Source: Amorphophallus konjac (lineage: Eukaryota > Streptophyta > Magnoliopsida > Alismatales > Araceae). From it: 64,000 nucleotides of DNA. A program made the position numbers and the translations under genes. Where the stretch lies: NCBI GenBank assembly GCA_022559845.1, contig CM040123.1, positions 319,095,933 to 319,159,932 of the forward strand, given 5' to 3'. Positions 33,662 to 44,089 of the stretch are shown piece after piece; within the stretch, counting starts at the first letter, position 1, and each line of letters opens with the position of its first letter. A model generated the notes under the pieces. The model was not told where the DNA came from, searched no databases, and was given only the letters and a program-made list of their open reading frames with translations.

Positions 33662-36561
33662 TGTTGGCCCAGAGAGATGGCGGACAAGAAGGGGGGTTGA
33701 ATTGTCCCCTTGCCGAGATGGCGGATTTTAACAACTTTCTAAACTAAATGCAATGGAATTAAAACAAACTGAGTTGATTAGCCTAAACTAACATGAGATC
33801 TGAAAAGTTCTCTCGATCTTTCCGATCTCACTCGTAAGACCAATCCAACAAGCGATGAACGATTACTAATAACGGATAGCAGAGCTAGCAAAGTGTAGTG
33901 GTGTAGTGAAATAAAAATCAATAAGATAACCTGTGAAGGGAGATAGGAGAAATGGACAGTCACACAGGCAATCACAATGAACACAGGGATTTTTAAGGTG
34001 GTTCGGGACCACGACGGGCTCCCTACGTCCACCCCTCACCAAACCCGGTGAGGCTTCACTAACACGCTACCGAAGTAGCAACACGGGGATGAACCCCACA
34101 CCACACACGCTGCCTCTGCAGCAAAACACACACAGGGCCTGGCCCCAACACGCTGCCACTGCAGCACACACACACACACGTTCGGGGAACGTACCCCGGA
34201 CACGACAACCACACGGAGACACAGCTCCGCACACACACACAGATATTTGAGTTTGAGAAAATCAAAGGATATACAATATACGCCCAGCAGTATGTGAATA
34301 ATGATCAACTATGAACCACACAATGAGATAAGCATAAATAGAATGTAGAAATATCTCCTTGGTTCTCCAATAGAGATAAGCAGATCTTTCTTGAAACTTA
34401 GGTTGGAGAAGCTCTTATCCGCAGCTGGTTGGAGTAGTAGTTCGTCCTCCTTGAGGATCCAAGTTTGTTCGTTCAAGTCCTAGCTCCAATCAAGCCTGCA
34501 CACATCAAGAAAAGGTGAAACATTATGCTCAACATCTTGTATTTGTTAACAGGGACATGACAAACAAATAAAGGAAGATTTATATGCATTCCCCTTTGAA
34601 TGTCCCACAACTCCCTTCAATCAGTAGGTAGGGTGCGCTGGAAGTTGATCCTTGGAGTGGAAGCAGTCGGACATGAAGTTCCAAACGCCCAAAACCTTGA
34701 ACGGGGGAGAGCAGCAACTGCAGCTCCTAGAACTGGACACAGGCTCGCGGACGGCGACTTCTGCAGCTTCTTCTTCCTTCTCCTTGATGAAGCAACGCCC
34801 TCCTTCACGTTCTTCTTCTCCTCCTTCCCTTCTCCTTCAACAGACCACACACGTTCCTCTCCTTCTTCCTGCAAGATAAACACGTTAGAGCTCAAGAGGG
34901 TTCTCATCGATCGGAAGATAGAGGCGGCTATTTATCCAAGGGGATTGAACCCCCAAGGGACTTAAAAGCCCTTTCCAAACCCCCTTCACAACACATACAA
35001 GAAGCAAAGGTCACCCTAAGGTCATTAGGGTCAAACGAAGTAAAGGCAGAGAAGATGCATTGACATGTGTAGCTCAAAATGCAAAAGCACAGACCTATGT
35101 ATGCAAAATACAGAGATTTGTGTAGTGGCAGTGTATGCATCAGAACATGTAGACTTGAATGCATGGTTGCGAATGTATGGACTTTGAATGCATGATAATG
35201 AGTGTATAGACTTTGTATGCATTGAAAGGATTGTACAGACTTTGTCTTGAAGGATGCATATGCATATAGGAATGTGTGGACTTTGAATATGAATGCTTGG
35301 ACATGCCTTCAACGAGTGTGCAGACTCTGGGTGTACTGTGCAAACGATGCACAAATATGCTCTGAACACGGGCTGTACAGATTTGATCGATGTATGCACA
35401 AGACGATGTATAGACTAGATCTTGCGAACACAGGCTGTACAGACTTTGAATGATGCATGCACAAGACGATGTACATACTTGATCTTGCGAACACAGGCTG
35501 TACAGACTTTGAATGATGCATGCACAAGACGATGTACAGACTTGATCTTGCGAACACAGGCTGTACAGACTTTGAGTAATGCATGCAGACTTGTTGTGCG
35601 TGTGCGAGACAATGTATAGACTTGATGCACGGACAAGGCATATGCATGAACAAGCCACACAGAATGTATAGACTTTGCGTGGATGAGGCAAGACTAGCGG
35701 ATGTATAGACTTGCTCAGCCGTGTGGCGTGCAACCAGACGATGTATAGACTTTCTGTGCCTACAACAACGTGTGCACTGACTATGAAGCTCGTGTGCACA
35801 AGATTTGCACCGAGTATATGAATGCATAAAACTAAATCTGCACCGATTGGAGTGTGTATGCATATGACGAAAAGAGCACTGAGGTTGTTATGAACAAGCT
35901 ACAGGAAAATGAATTACCTTGGAATAAGATTGCACCGAGGTTGTTATGCCTATAGACTGAGTCGACGCATCCACTTCAGTGCGTCGACGCACTCTATATA
36001 CCAGAACCCATATGACATATATGTGCACTGACACGAATGAGTGCAAGATTAACTAAAACAACGATAGCACTTACCAAATGATCAAATGAGTCTTCCAAGG
36101 CATGAGAAAGCTATTTTCAATTAACACATGGATCACAGTTGCAATCCAAGGAAAACTGAACTTGCACAGTCTAATGCAAGCTAACACAACAAAACTAAAG
36201 CTTACATAATATGATTCAACCAAGCTGCACAGAGAATTCCATCTCAGATCAAAACAATCAAGATCTGTCCTATTAAGTCAAGCACAATCAAAACCAATTT
36301 GAACTTAACTTATCCACACCCAATATGAGTAGACACAAGTTCATATGATATGTTAAAGCAGTGAAGCTGGCCATCCAAATGCAAGTATATACATGGAGAA
36401 CTGTTAAGGCCAGTCAACCCAAGAGCATCCTAACCTGTAAAGCAGAGTATCAACATGTGAGCTCGTTTTTCATGAAAATGCCATTAAGCATAAAACACAC
36501 AATACATTGGAATCATCAAAACCATTGTCAAGGACAACGAGGGGGCGCACAGAACCCAACA
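33662..36561 (-). repeat. Level 3: 5' LTR
   Basis: 2900 bp, TGTTGGCCC...GAACCCAACA. It differs from the 3' LTR by scattered point changes. The 63-bp tandem repeat is at 35397-35589. Confidence 0.92.
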
Positions 36562-36566
36562 GAAGA

Positions 36567-37050
36567 CGTTGTACTGACTTAGCATGCCCCGTGCCTGAGC
36601 TTGCACGGACTTATTCACACAGAATGCTTGACTTGCACAGACTTAATGTGTAAACGGCGAATGCATGAACTTCTATGCACCGAGTTACCTAAGACATATT
36701 GCACATACTCTAAGTGCCTGGTGCAGAGGTTGCACCGACTCGGTGGCGTGCATCGAGAAGAATTGCACCGACTTAGTCGTGTGCATCAGCGAGGATTGCA
36801 CAGACTCAATGCAAAATTAACCATGTGTTGCACCGACTCTATTCAATGCACCGACTAAGATGCACACACCATTGATGTGATTATCTGACATATGAATGCA
36901 TCAAAATACTTACACCATCATATATAGAAATAAAGTCAACTAAGTCACACACCACTGTTGCTAATCATCAAAACAACTATTGTCAATCATCAAACCATTA
37001 CATCACAAAGCAGTGCACGAACTGCTTATCAACCCAGAGGAGTCCCAACA
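36567..37050 (-). repeat. Level 2: 5' LTR, second part
   Basis: Resumes at CGTTGTACTGACTTAGC exactly where the 3' LTR continues after 18669 and ends GTCCCAACA. It is followed by the level-2 target copy GTTGC (37051-37055). Confidence 0.92.
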
Positions 37051-37055
37051 GTTGC

Positions 37056-37884
37056 AATCTTCGTACATGGTGGGTCAATAAAACCCTTTGAGCTTGATAC
37101 TATTCTTCATCTTGGCTCCTGCTTGGTGGGCCCCGCACATTCCAGAGTGGACCTCGTGCATGGCAGTCTTTACTTCCTTGGATGAAAGGCAGCGTAGGAG
37201 GACCGATCGGTCCTTTTCATGGACGAGCCTGAAGAGTAGGCCGTCAATCAGCTGGTAGGGCGTCGCCCTACGTAGCAGTTGCACCCTCTGAGCCCGATCG
37301 GGAGGAAGCCAGCCGTTCTTTATCTTTATGATCGGCTCGCGCCAAACCTCTTCTTCGGTAGCATTCTCCTCTTGCATGTTGTCGACCTCATAGACAGTAA
37401 GGCCGGATTCTTCGTTGAGCACACTGGGCATGAGCCTTCGATGTCTGACAGTGATATTCAATTCTCCCTCAGGCGGGAGTTTTAAGGCCACTGCCAACTT
37501 TGCAAGGGCATCAGCCTGGGAGTTGATGTCTCTGGGGACATGGCCTATTTCAAATAGGTAGAATTTTTCTCTAAGCCTCATGATGGCTGCATGGTAGGGG
37601 ATGAGCTCCTTCTTCCGGACGTCATAAACGCCCGGGACTTGTCGGATGACGAGCTGAGAATCCCCGTACACTTTGATGCACTCGATGTCCATCTCCAGTG
37701 CTAGTTGAAGCCCAATAATTAGTGCTTCGTACTCGGCCTCATTATTAGTCAGGGACTTCATGAGAGCGCAAGAGTTGTGGAGGATGCCGCCTTGTGGAGA
37801 TTCAAAGACTACCCCCGCGCCCGAGACATAGTCTGTGAGGCCGCCGGCCCTTTTGATTGTTCGAGAAGCACCATCGAAATACAA
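37056..37884 (-). pseudogene. Level 1: archaeal-type RNase H and start of integrase
   Basis: A second RNase H domain, typical of the Tat lineage, lies after the gypsy RNase H. LYFDGASR (first Asp, about 37875) follows a TAG that replaces Trp. Then NNEAEYEALI (Glu), KVYGDSQLVI (Asp) and NSQADALAKLA (last Asp) complete a DEDD set. Downstream come VLLRCLSSKEV and MHEVHSGMCGAHQAGAKM, the HHCC zinc-binding start of integrase; GFY is followed by TGA in place of Trp. The level-2 element then interrupts the gene between the His pair and the Cys pair. Confidence 0.88.
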
Positions 37885-37926
37885 ATCCTAGTGTGGGAGG
37901 TCAAGGGTGAGAACACCCGGCTCTAT

Positions 37927-40699
37927 CTATGGTGGGACTTTTTCAGAGTGCTCCCCAATTTCTTGAAAAGGTACTAGCACCTCTTCATCGGGCAGCTCAA
38001 AATTGAGTGGCGAATCTTCTGGCACAGGGTGCACCGCTAAGAATTCCGACATTCCTTGTCCCTTGATCGCCTTGCATGGGATGAAGGTGATGTCAAACTC
38101 CATGAGGATCAACGCCCACTTGCCGAGCCTGCCAGAGAGGACGGGCTGACTAAGCAGAAATTTGAGCGGATCACATTTTGAGATGAGTTCCACTCGATGA
38201 GCCAGAAGGTAGTGACTTAGCTTCTTGACAGTAAATACCAACGCCAAGCACACTTTTTCCATAGGAGCGTACCGATGCTCAGGCCCGATCAGTTTGCGGC
38301 TGAGGTAGTACAACGGCTGCTCCTTGCCCTCGTCATTGATCTGGGCTAGTAGAGCCCCCAGAGAGGCATCCATGGCCGCAATGTAGAGAATAAGGGGCTT
38401 CCCTCTGACGGGTGCCCCTAAAACCGGAGGAGTTAGTAGATACTCCTTGATTTGCTCGAAGGCTTTCTGACAGTCTTCGTCCCATATAAAGGGTGCTCCT
38501 TTCTTCGTCAATTTGCCGAAAGGTAGGCATCTTCCTGAGAGATTAGAAATAAACCGCCTAATATAGGCGAGTCTTCCTTGAAGAGATCTGAGCTCTGTCA
38601 AATTCTTAGGCGGAGGTAATCCTCTTATAGCCTTGATTTTGTCGGGGTCGATTTCTATGCCTTGATACCGGACAATGAAGCCAAGGAACTTGCCGCTGGA
38701 GACGCCGAAGGCGCACTTCATTGGGTTCATCTTGAGCTGGTACTGTCGAAGCCTTTCGAAGACTAGACGCAAGTCCGCCAAGTGATCTTCCCGCCTCTTT
38801 GTCTTGACGACCAAATCATCGACGTAGCATTCGACAAGATCATGTAGCATCTCGTCGAAGATCTTGGTCATTGCCCTTTGATAGGTTGCACCGGCATTCT
38901 TGAGGCCAAACGGCATCCTTTTATAATTGAAGATCCTCTTAGAAGATCGGAAGGCCGTATGGTCTTTGTCTTTGATGGCCATGCGGATTTGATTATAGCC
39001 CGACGACCCATCCATGAAGGACAAGGCTTCATGACCGGTGGTCATATCAACCATTGTCTCAGTAATCGGGACAGGAAAGTCGTCCTTCGGGCATGCCTTA
39101 TTCAAATCCCTGAAGTCGATGCAAACTCGGACTTGGCCGTTCTTCTTCTTGACAGGGACTATATTGGCGAGCCACACAGGGTACATGCAAGGCTCTATGA
39201 AGTCTACATTGAGCATCTTGTCAACCTCAGCATTGACCTTTAGCTCCAGCTCGTGGCGCATACGCCTTTGGGCTTCCTTGACTGGCTTGACTGTTGGAAG
39301 TATTGCCAGCTCATGTTCAGCCACAGAAGAGTCGAGCCCGGGCATTTCTTTGTAAGTCCAGGCGAAACAATCCCTGAACTCTTCTAGGAGCTGTCGATAC
39401 GACTGCCTTTCTTTCTCGCTGAGGAGAGCACTAATGAAGGTGGGACGACGATCGTCTTTGCTTCCGAGATTGATCTCGATCAACTCATCCACAATTGCTT
39501 GGCCACCGTCTTCAAGCTCCGGTGGAGCTGGTTGGAGGTCGACGAAGTCTCCCTCATCATCAGTATTTGCTTCACAGACTTCAAATTCTTCGAAGCTCTC
39601 TTGCTCCTGGCTTGAAGTCGAAGGACTTGTTTCATCTTGTTGATGATTAGCAGACTGGGCTGCTTGCTGAAGGTTGGTAAACTGGGCTGCCCTTCCCTCT
39701 AAGGGGTGGTCATTGTTGACTTTTGATGAGAATGATGTTGTCGTTGAAGCCTCACCGGACTCCCTTACAGAGTCATCGGTCCTGGGCTCGACTTCAGCTA
39801 GCCCGTGATGGGGAGGTAGCAGTACTATAGTATTGACTGCAAAATAGACCTCGAAGTCCTTCTCCTGGTCATAGCCGAGTCCTCTCGTATCTTTGCGGGA
39901 GAAGGGCGGTTGCCCACGGACCTGCGGAGGGTTCCACAGCTGATGGAAATAGGCCGCTCGTGCGGGGTCCTGAGCTTGTGGGATGTGCTGCTTCTTACAC
40001 ATTTCCTTGATGTATTTCGGCATATCGTCCATCTCCCAGACTGGCTCTAGCGCCACATCGGCAGGAGTATCCCAGCCGAAATCATCTTCAGGAGGGCACG
40101 GTGGGACTAGGTCACCTTTGTAAAAGATAATTGGCTTGTCCCTTTTTTTGCCCTTATTGCTCCTTCTTTTTCGCCGATAGGAGACTGTGAAGGTCTTCAG
40201 CTGCTCCACTTCATACTCTTCCCGTTGAGACGAGAGCTGGAGGCACTTCGGCGGTAAGGAGATGCTTCGGTCAATGACCTGACTGATAAGGTTGACTTCA
40301 AAGTCAACACTTCGCCTCTCCGGTTGAGTCGGCTTGGAGGTGGCATGAAGGCTTAGCCTGTACAGTTTTACCATGTCTTGGTTGACAGTGAACAACTGTC
40401 CTTCCTCGACTTCAAGATCCACTTTTTGCTTCCCTTTATCCTTTACAGGTTCAGGGATTGCTAAAGTGGGCTTTCCCAAAATATAGGGAAGCATCGGCCA
40501 AGTGGCACTCATTGGGGTGGAACGGAGTCTGATCTGCAGAGACCGTATGTTGCTCCACTTCCTTGGCATATTTAATGCACTGGTGCAAAGTTGAAGGAAC
40601 GACCCAATTTTCGTGGAGCCACGGCCTTCCAAGCAACACCTTGTAAGATGTGTCGGTGTTGATGATATGAAATGTCGCTTGGGTGACAAAATCGCCCAA
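37927..40699 (-). pseudogene. Level 1: protease tail, reverse transcriptase and gypsy RNase H
   Basis: The frame 40725-37927 is open for 932 codons, but its first about 75 residues are out of phase: the real protease tail (LGRPWLHENW) is in the neighbouring frame 40699-40451, with a shift near 40490. RT begins after an acidic linker and shows NGQVRVCIDFRDLN, SFMDGSSGYNQ (39001-39020) and YVDD (38815-38826). The gypsy RNase H follows with AAMDASLGALLAQ and YYLSRKL. The protein makes cDNA from the element RNA and removes the RNA strand. It ends with a TGA at about 37926. Confidence 0.9.
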
Positions 40700-40759
40700 A
40701 GCAAGCTTGACTTCAACCCGACCAAGCGCCTCTTCGGACTTCTAATTGAATCCCGAAAT

Positions 40760-41779
40760 TTAGACCGCGGTCACCTTTTGTAAATAAGGTGCCAAGTATA
40801 AAGACTTAAAAGTCTTCAAAGGCATGATGTTGACGACTGCTCCGGCGTCAACCAGGATGCGATTCACGTCATGCCCATTGATCATCCCCCTCATATATAA
40901 GGGGCGATTGTGGCACGGAGAGGACAGCAACATGTCTTTGTCCGTGAAGGAGATGTTGGCTGTGAGTGCCTCGTACGCCTGAGCCTGCAGTTCTGCAACA
41001 TGGGCTTCATAGGCCTCTGGGTCTTGGAGTATCTTGACAAGAGCCTCCCTGAGGTCTTTGCTCCAGGCAATGACTTCCCAAATGGTGACATTGGTTGGGA
41101 ACCGCTTCATATGATGAACGATTTTGCGGTCTACCCTGGCACGGGTCTTGTCAAATGGCGGGATGATCTCCGCCAGAGTCTTCGGTGCCTGGCGAGGCTT
41201 CTCCCGTTTGGAAGGGCGCTCCTCCCCATTCTGGCCTTCCGCATTCTCTTGGAACAGCGGAGCCAAAGACTCCTCCAAAGGTGGCAAAGGTTCACCATGC
41301 TGATCCTCATTAGAAGGACCTGCCTGATTGGCAGGTTCGGCTCCGTTAAAGGGGCCAGCTTGCTCTGTCGCCTCCTCGCGCACTGGCGACTTGGCTGGTT
41401 CATCTTCTTCACCGGAAGAGGCGATTATAAAAGGGACGCCACCCGGCTTAGCCGCTGAGATGGGGCCAGAAACCTCTGAGGGGCTGAGGATAAAAGGGAT
41501 TCCCCGAACTTGGGTTTCTGGGACTGGACCCGATTTCTCCCCTCTGAATATTATGACCCGGTCGAGAGTCAAGGGACCTTCACGCCCACGTCCTCGTCCT
41601 CGTCCTCGGCCACGACCTCGGCTATTTCTCGCCGAGCGACGTTGATATGTTGCCATAGGAGCCTTGCCTCCGGTGTTATCAGCCAAAGGAGAATTAATAT
41701 TGTCGGGCAGCGGGATCGCCACCATGTTGCAGGAGAGCCCTTGCAGCATCCTCGAGCATCTCGACTGTGAGCTCCTCAT
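40760..41779 (-). pseudogene. Level 1: linker and aspartic protease
   Basis: Starts in an RG-rich stretch (alternating Arg-Gly, about 41570-41620), then an acidic, Pro-rich linker. The retropepsin-like end has MRGMINGHDVNRILVDAGA with the active site as VDAGAVVNIMP, where Tat elements usually have a DGG or DSG triad. It stops at 40760, and the rest of the protease continues after the stop (40699-40451). Confidence 0.75.
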
Positions 41780-43942
41780 CTTTGTAAAATAAGGAGAGCT
41801 CTTCCGGGATTGAGAAGTCTTCCCCGTCTTCGAGACGGTGAGTCATATCTTGGAGCCATTGCAGAAGTCGGGCTTTACGCCCAAACTTGTCCCAGGGAAT
41901 ATATTTGTCTAGAGTGACAACCCTGGTGGGACGAGGGGGGGTGTACTCCTCCAGCTCATCTATGAGCTTTTGTAGTCTTTGCAGAGGAGTTGGCTCCTTA
42001 GGGGCCTCCATAGCAGCTGCTTGCTCAGCTTGCTTCTTCAACCTCCTCTTCAAATTCTTTCTACGGTTCTTCTCTTGCTTCTTTTAGCGTGCTGCCTCTT
42101 GAGAAGAGAGAGGAGTTTGCTTTGGAGGTAGGACTTGTTTGCCCCCAGAATTTTGCTTTTTACTCCGGGCTGGCTCCTTAGGAGCCTTAGTGCCGCAGCT
42201 CCTTCTGGGGGTGACCTTGGTCCAATTGGCCTCCTCCGGCTGAGCTTGGAAGGTGGCATTGATCGCCTGAGCAATTATTTCGGGCGGCAGCTCCTGAAAC
42301 TCTGCCAGTCCACAGTGGGGCCTCTGGGGGCTTTGTAGTTCCACCGACTTTGCTTTAACTGGCGCCTTCGCGAGCTCAAGATGTTGAGGCCTTTCTGCAA
42401 TTGGCGGCCTTGCTGGCTTAACAGGAGCTTTAGCCGGAGGCTCCCTCACCTTTGCCTTGCCTTTATTATCTGGTGGAGGATTTCCCCTTATGACGATGTT
42501 GGGTTGACCCGGCCTGGACAGAGGTTTGGAACCTTGCCCCTCAGCTTGGCTTTCTGGGCTCCGGGCTTTAGGCTCCTCACGCCGAGCCTTGCCTTTGAGA
42601 TTCGGCTGAGGATTGCTGCTGCCTGTAGACTCGCCCGGTTGGACTTGTTGAGAGGTGGGTTTGATCCCACGCAGCTTGGTCTGCTCCTGTTGAACTTGCT
42701 GGAGAATCTTCTTAGCGGCCTCTTTAAGACGCCGTCTCGTCATAGAGTTCCCCTGCGCATCGATCTCCCCTCTTTGGATGAGGACTTCAATACAGTCTTG
42801 GACTTCCTGGCATTCCCGGGTGGGGTGAGACACCCTGGCATGGTATTTGCGGTAGCGGCGGTGACCCTTGGCCGTCTCATTATAATAGGACGGCGGATCA
42901 TGCATCATCACCCGACCGTCTTCCAGGAGCTTGTCAAAGATCTTCTCAGTGTCCTCCTTAGGGAAAGAACACTGATGAGAGGGTCGCCACCCTGGGTACC
43001 ACATTGTGGATTTTGGTGGCTGGGAACTGACTCCCTCCTCCTGCGGCTCCGGGAACTGGAAAGCTGCTGAAGCATGTATAACATTGATGGAGAAATGAAG
43101 ACTCTCCTGTACATGCGGCTGTGGTGGATCGACCAGGAATTCACCCATATTAACTTTTCCCTGCTTGATTACGTCCTCAGCGAGGTCCTTGAACGGCTGG
43201 CAATTGTGGATGATGTGGCCGATCACCTCATGGTAGGGGCAATAGCCCTGATGAAAAGCATCCCCTGGCGCCTGCTCAATGGGCGACGGGCTAATCAGTC
43301 CCGCCCGCTGGCATGCGAAGAAGATGTTTGGGGTCTTCTCCCAAGGAAATGAGTATAACTTCTCTGGTTGCTCGCCTTCGGGTGGATACTCCTCGCCTTC
43401 AGATGAGTCTTCCTCGCCTTCAGATGAGTCCGAGGATTCTTTGGAAAGTCAACCCCTGAGCGGAGCCCGGGCAGTAGGTGGTACACCTGCCTCCCGTGTA
43501 TGGGTTGGAGCCAACCCCCTAGCAAATGGGCCGAAGGGAAAGGTGGCCAGTCGCTGGTCTATGCTCTCCGAGAACTGCAGCAGACGCCTTTGTTGAGATT
43601 GCAATTACCGGATTTCTCCTCGGATTTTCCGAATAGTCCTCCGCAATGCCAAACACTCAGGGAGTGAGGGAGGGGCGGCTCCTAGACCGCTGTTGGACTA
43701 CTGATTTGAAGGCCCGGCCTCGGAGGCGTTGGAGCTTGAAGTCATCGCCGCCATGTAGACCACATTAGTCGACCGGTTCGATCGACTCCAAGCATGAGGT
43801 TGTGGCGGGTCAACTGCATGGCCCAACATATTTACCAAGCCCTTTTGAATGAGCTCTTATGCTATGTTCTTGAAGACATAGCAATCCCCGATTGTATGAC
43901 CTAACCTTCGATGATACACACAATAGGTAGGATCATCTGTTT
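41694..43942 (-). pseudogene. Level 1: gag-protease linker with repeated zinc-finger-like modules
   Basis: Three related modules occur in order: YCVYHRRLGHTIGDC (about 43930-43885), YCPYHEVIGHIIHNC (about 43240-43195) and RYRKYHARVSHPTREC (about 42860-42815). Each is followed by a helix of type LxxxIExLIxxG. The second and third are in the open frame 43226-42084; the first lies in a broken frame. The first two modules also share VDPPQPHx downstream, so they look like an internal duplication. A Pro/Lys-rich linker and a segment starting at 42053 (MKRRLKKQAEQ) lead to protease. There are several stops and shifts. Confidence 0.65.
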
Positions 43943-44089
43943 TATCCACCTCTGCGGGCTTCCGCGGATCCGACAGGGTGATGAGCTGCTCTTTCATGCA
44001 AAAGATCAAAGAGCATTTTAATATGCTCTTTCCTGAAGGAATAGGGTGTCTTCATGCGCTCCGCTAAGAGAGACGCACTCGCCTTGTCA

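Larger units (their letters stand above)
26662..36561 (-). mobile_element. Level 3: non-autonomous gag-only SIRE-like element
   Basis: TGTTGGCC...GAACCCAACA ends and a perfect 5-bp duplication GAAGA at 26657-26661 and 36562-36566, inside the 5' LTR of level 2. The LTRs are 2901 and 2900 bp and look about 98-99% identical by eye. The 4.1-kb interior holds only a gag-like gene with four zinc knuckles, a primer site for initiator tRNA-Met and a polypurine tract; there is no protease, integrase, RT or RNase H. Primer site, tract and LTR termini match the SIRE-like level-2 family, so a SIRE relative probably supplies the enzymes. It is the youngest insertion by nesting. Confidence 0.92.
17469..37050 (-). 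mobile_element. Level 2: SIRE-like Ty1/copia element
   Basis: TGTTAGGATGCG...GTCCCAACA ends and a perfect 5-bp duplication GTTGC at 17464-17468 and 37051-37055. The 3' LTR is 17469-19151. The 5' LTR is 25464-26661 plus 36567-37050, split by level 3. The interior (19152-25463) holds a SIRE-type gag with a coiled coil, a protease-RT fusion, and an RNase H, all on the minus strand. The long gag, the WVPK motif before protease and the multiple C/T-rich polypurine-like tracts are typical of SIRE/Maximus. The LTRs look about 98-99% identical by eye, so it inserted fairly recently. Confidence 0.92.

Noticed and set aside
40500..40725. N-terminal 75 residues of the 932-codon frame as part of RT polyprotein
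   Set aside because: Out of phase with the protease tail, which is in the neighbouring frame; no family resemblance.
41328..41770. Plus-strand frames opposite the RG-rich part of the Tat protease region
   Set aside because: Shadows of the minus-strand Arg-Gly codons; no independent coding support.
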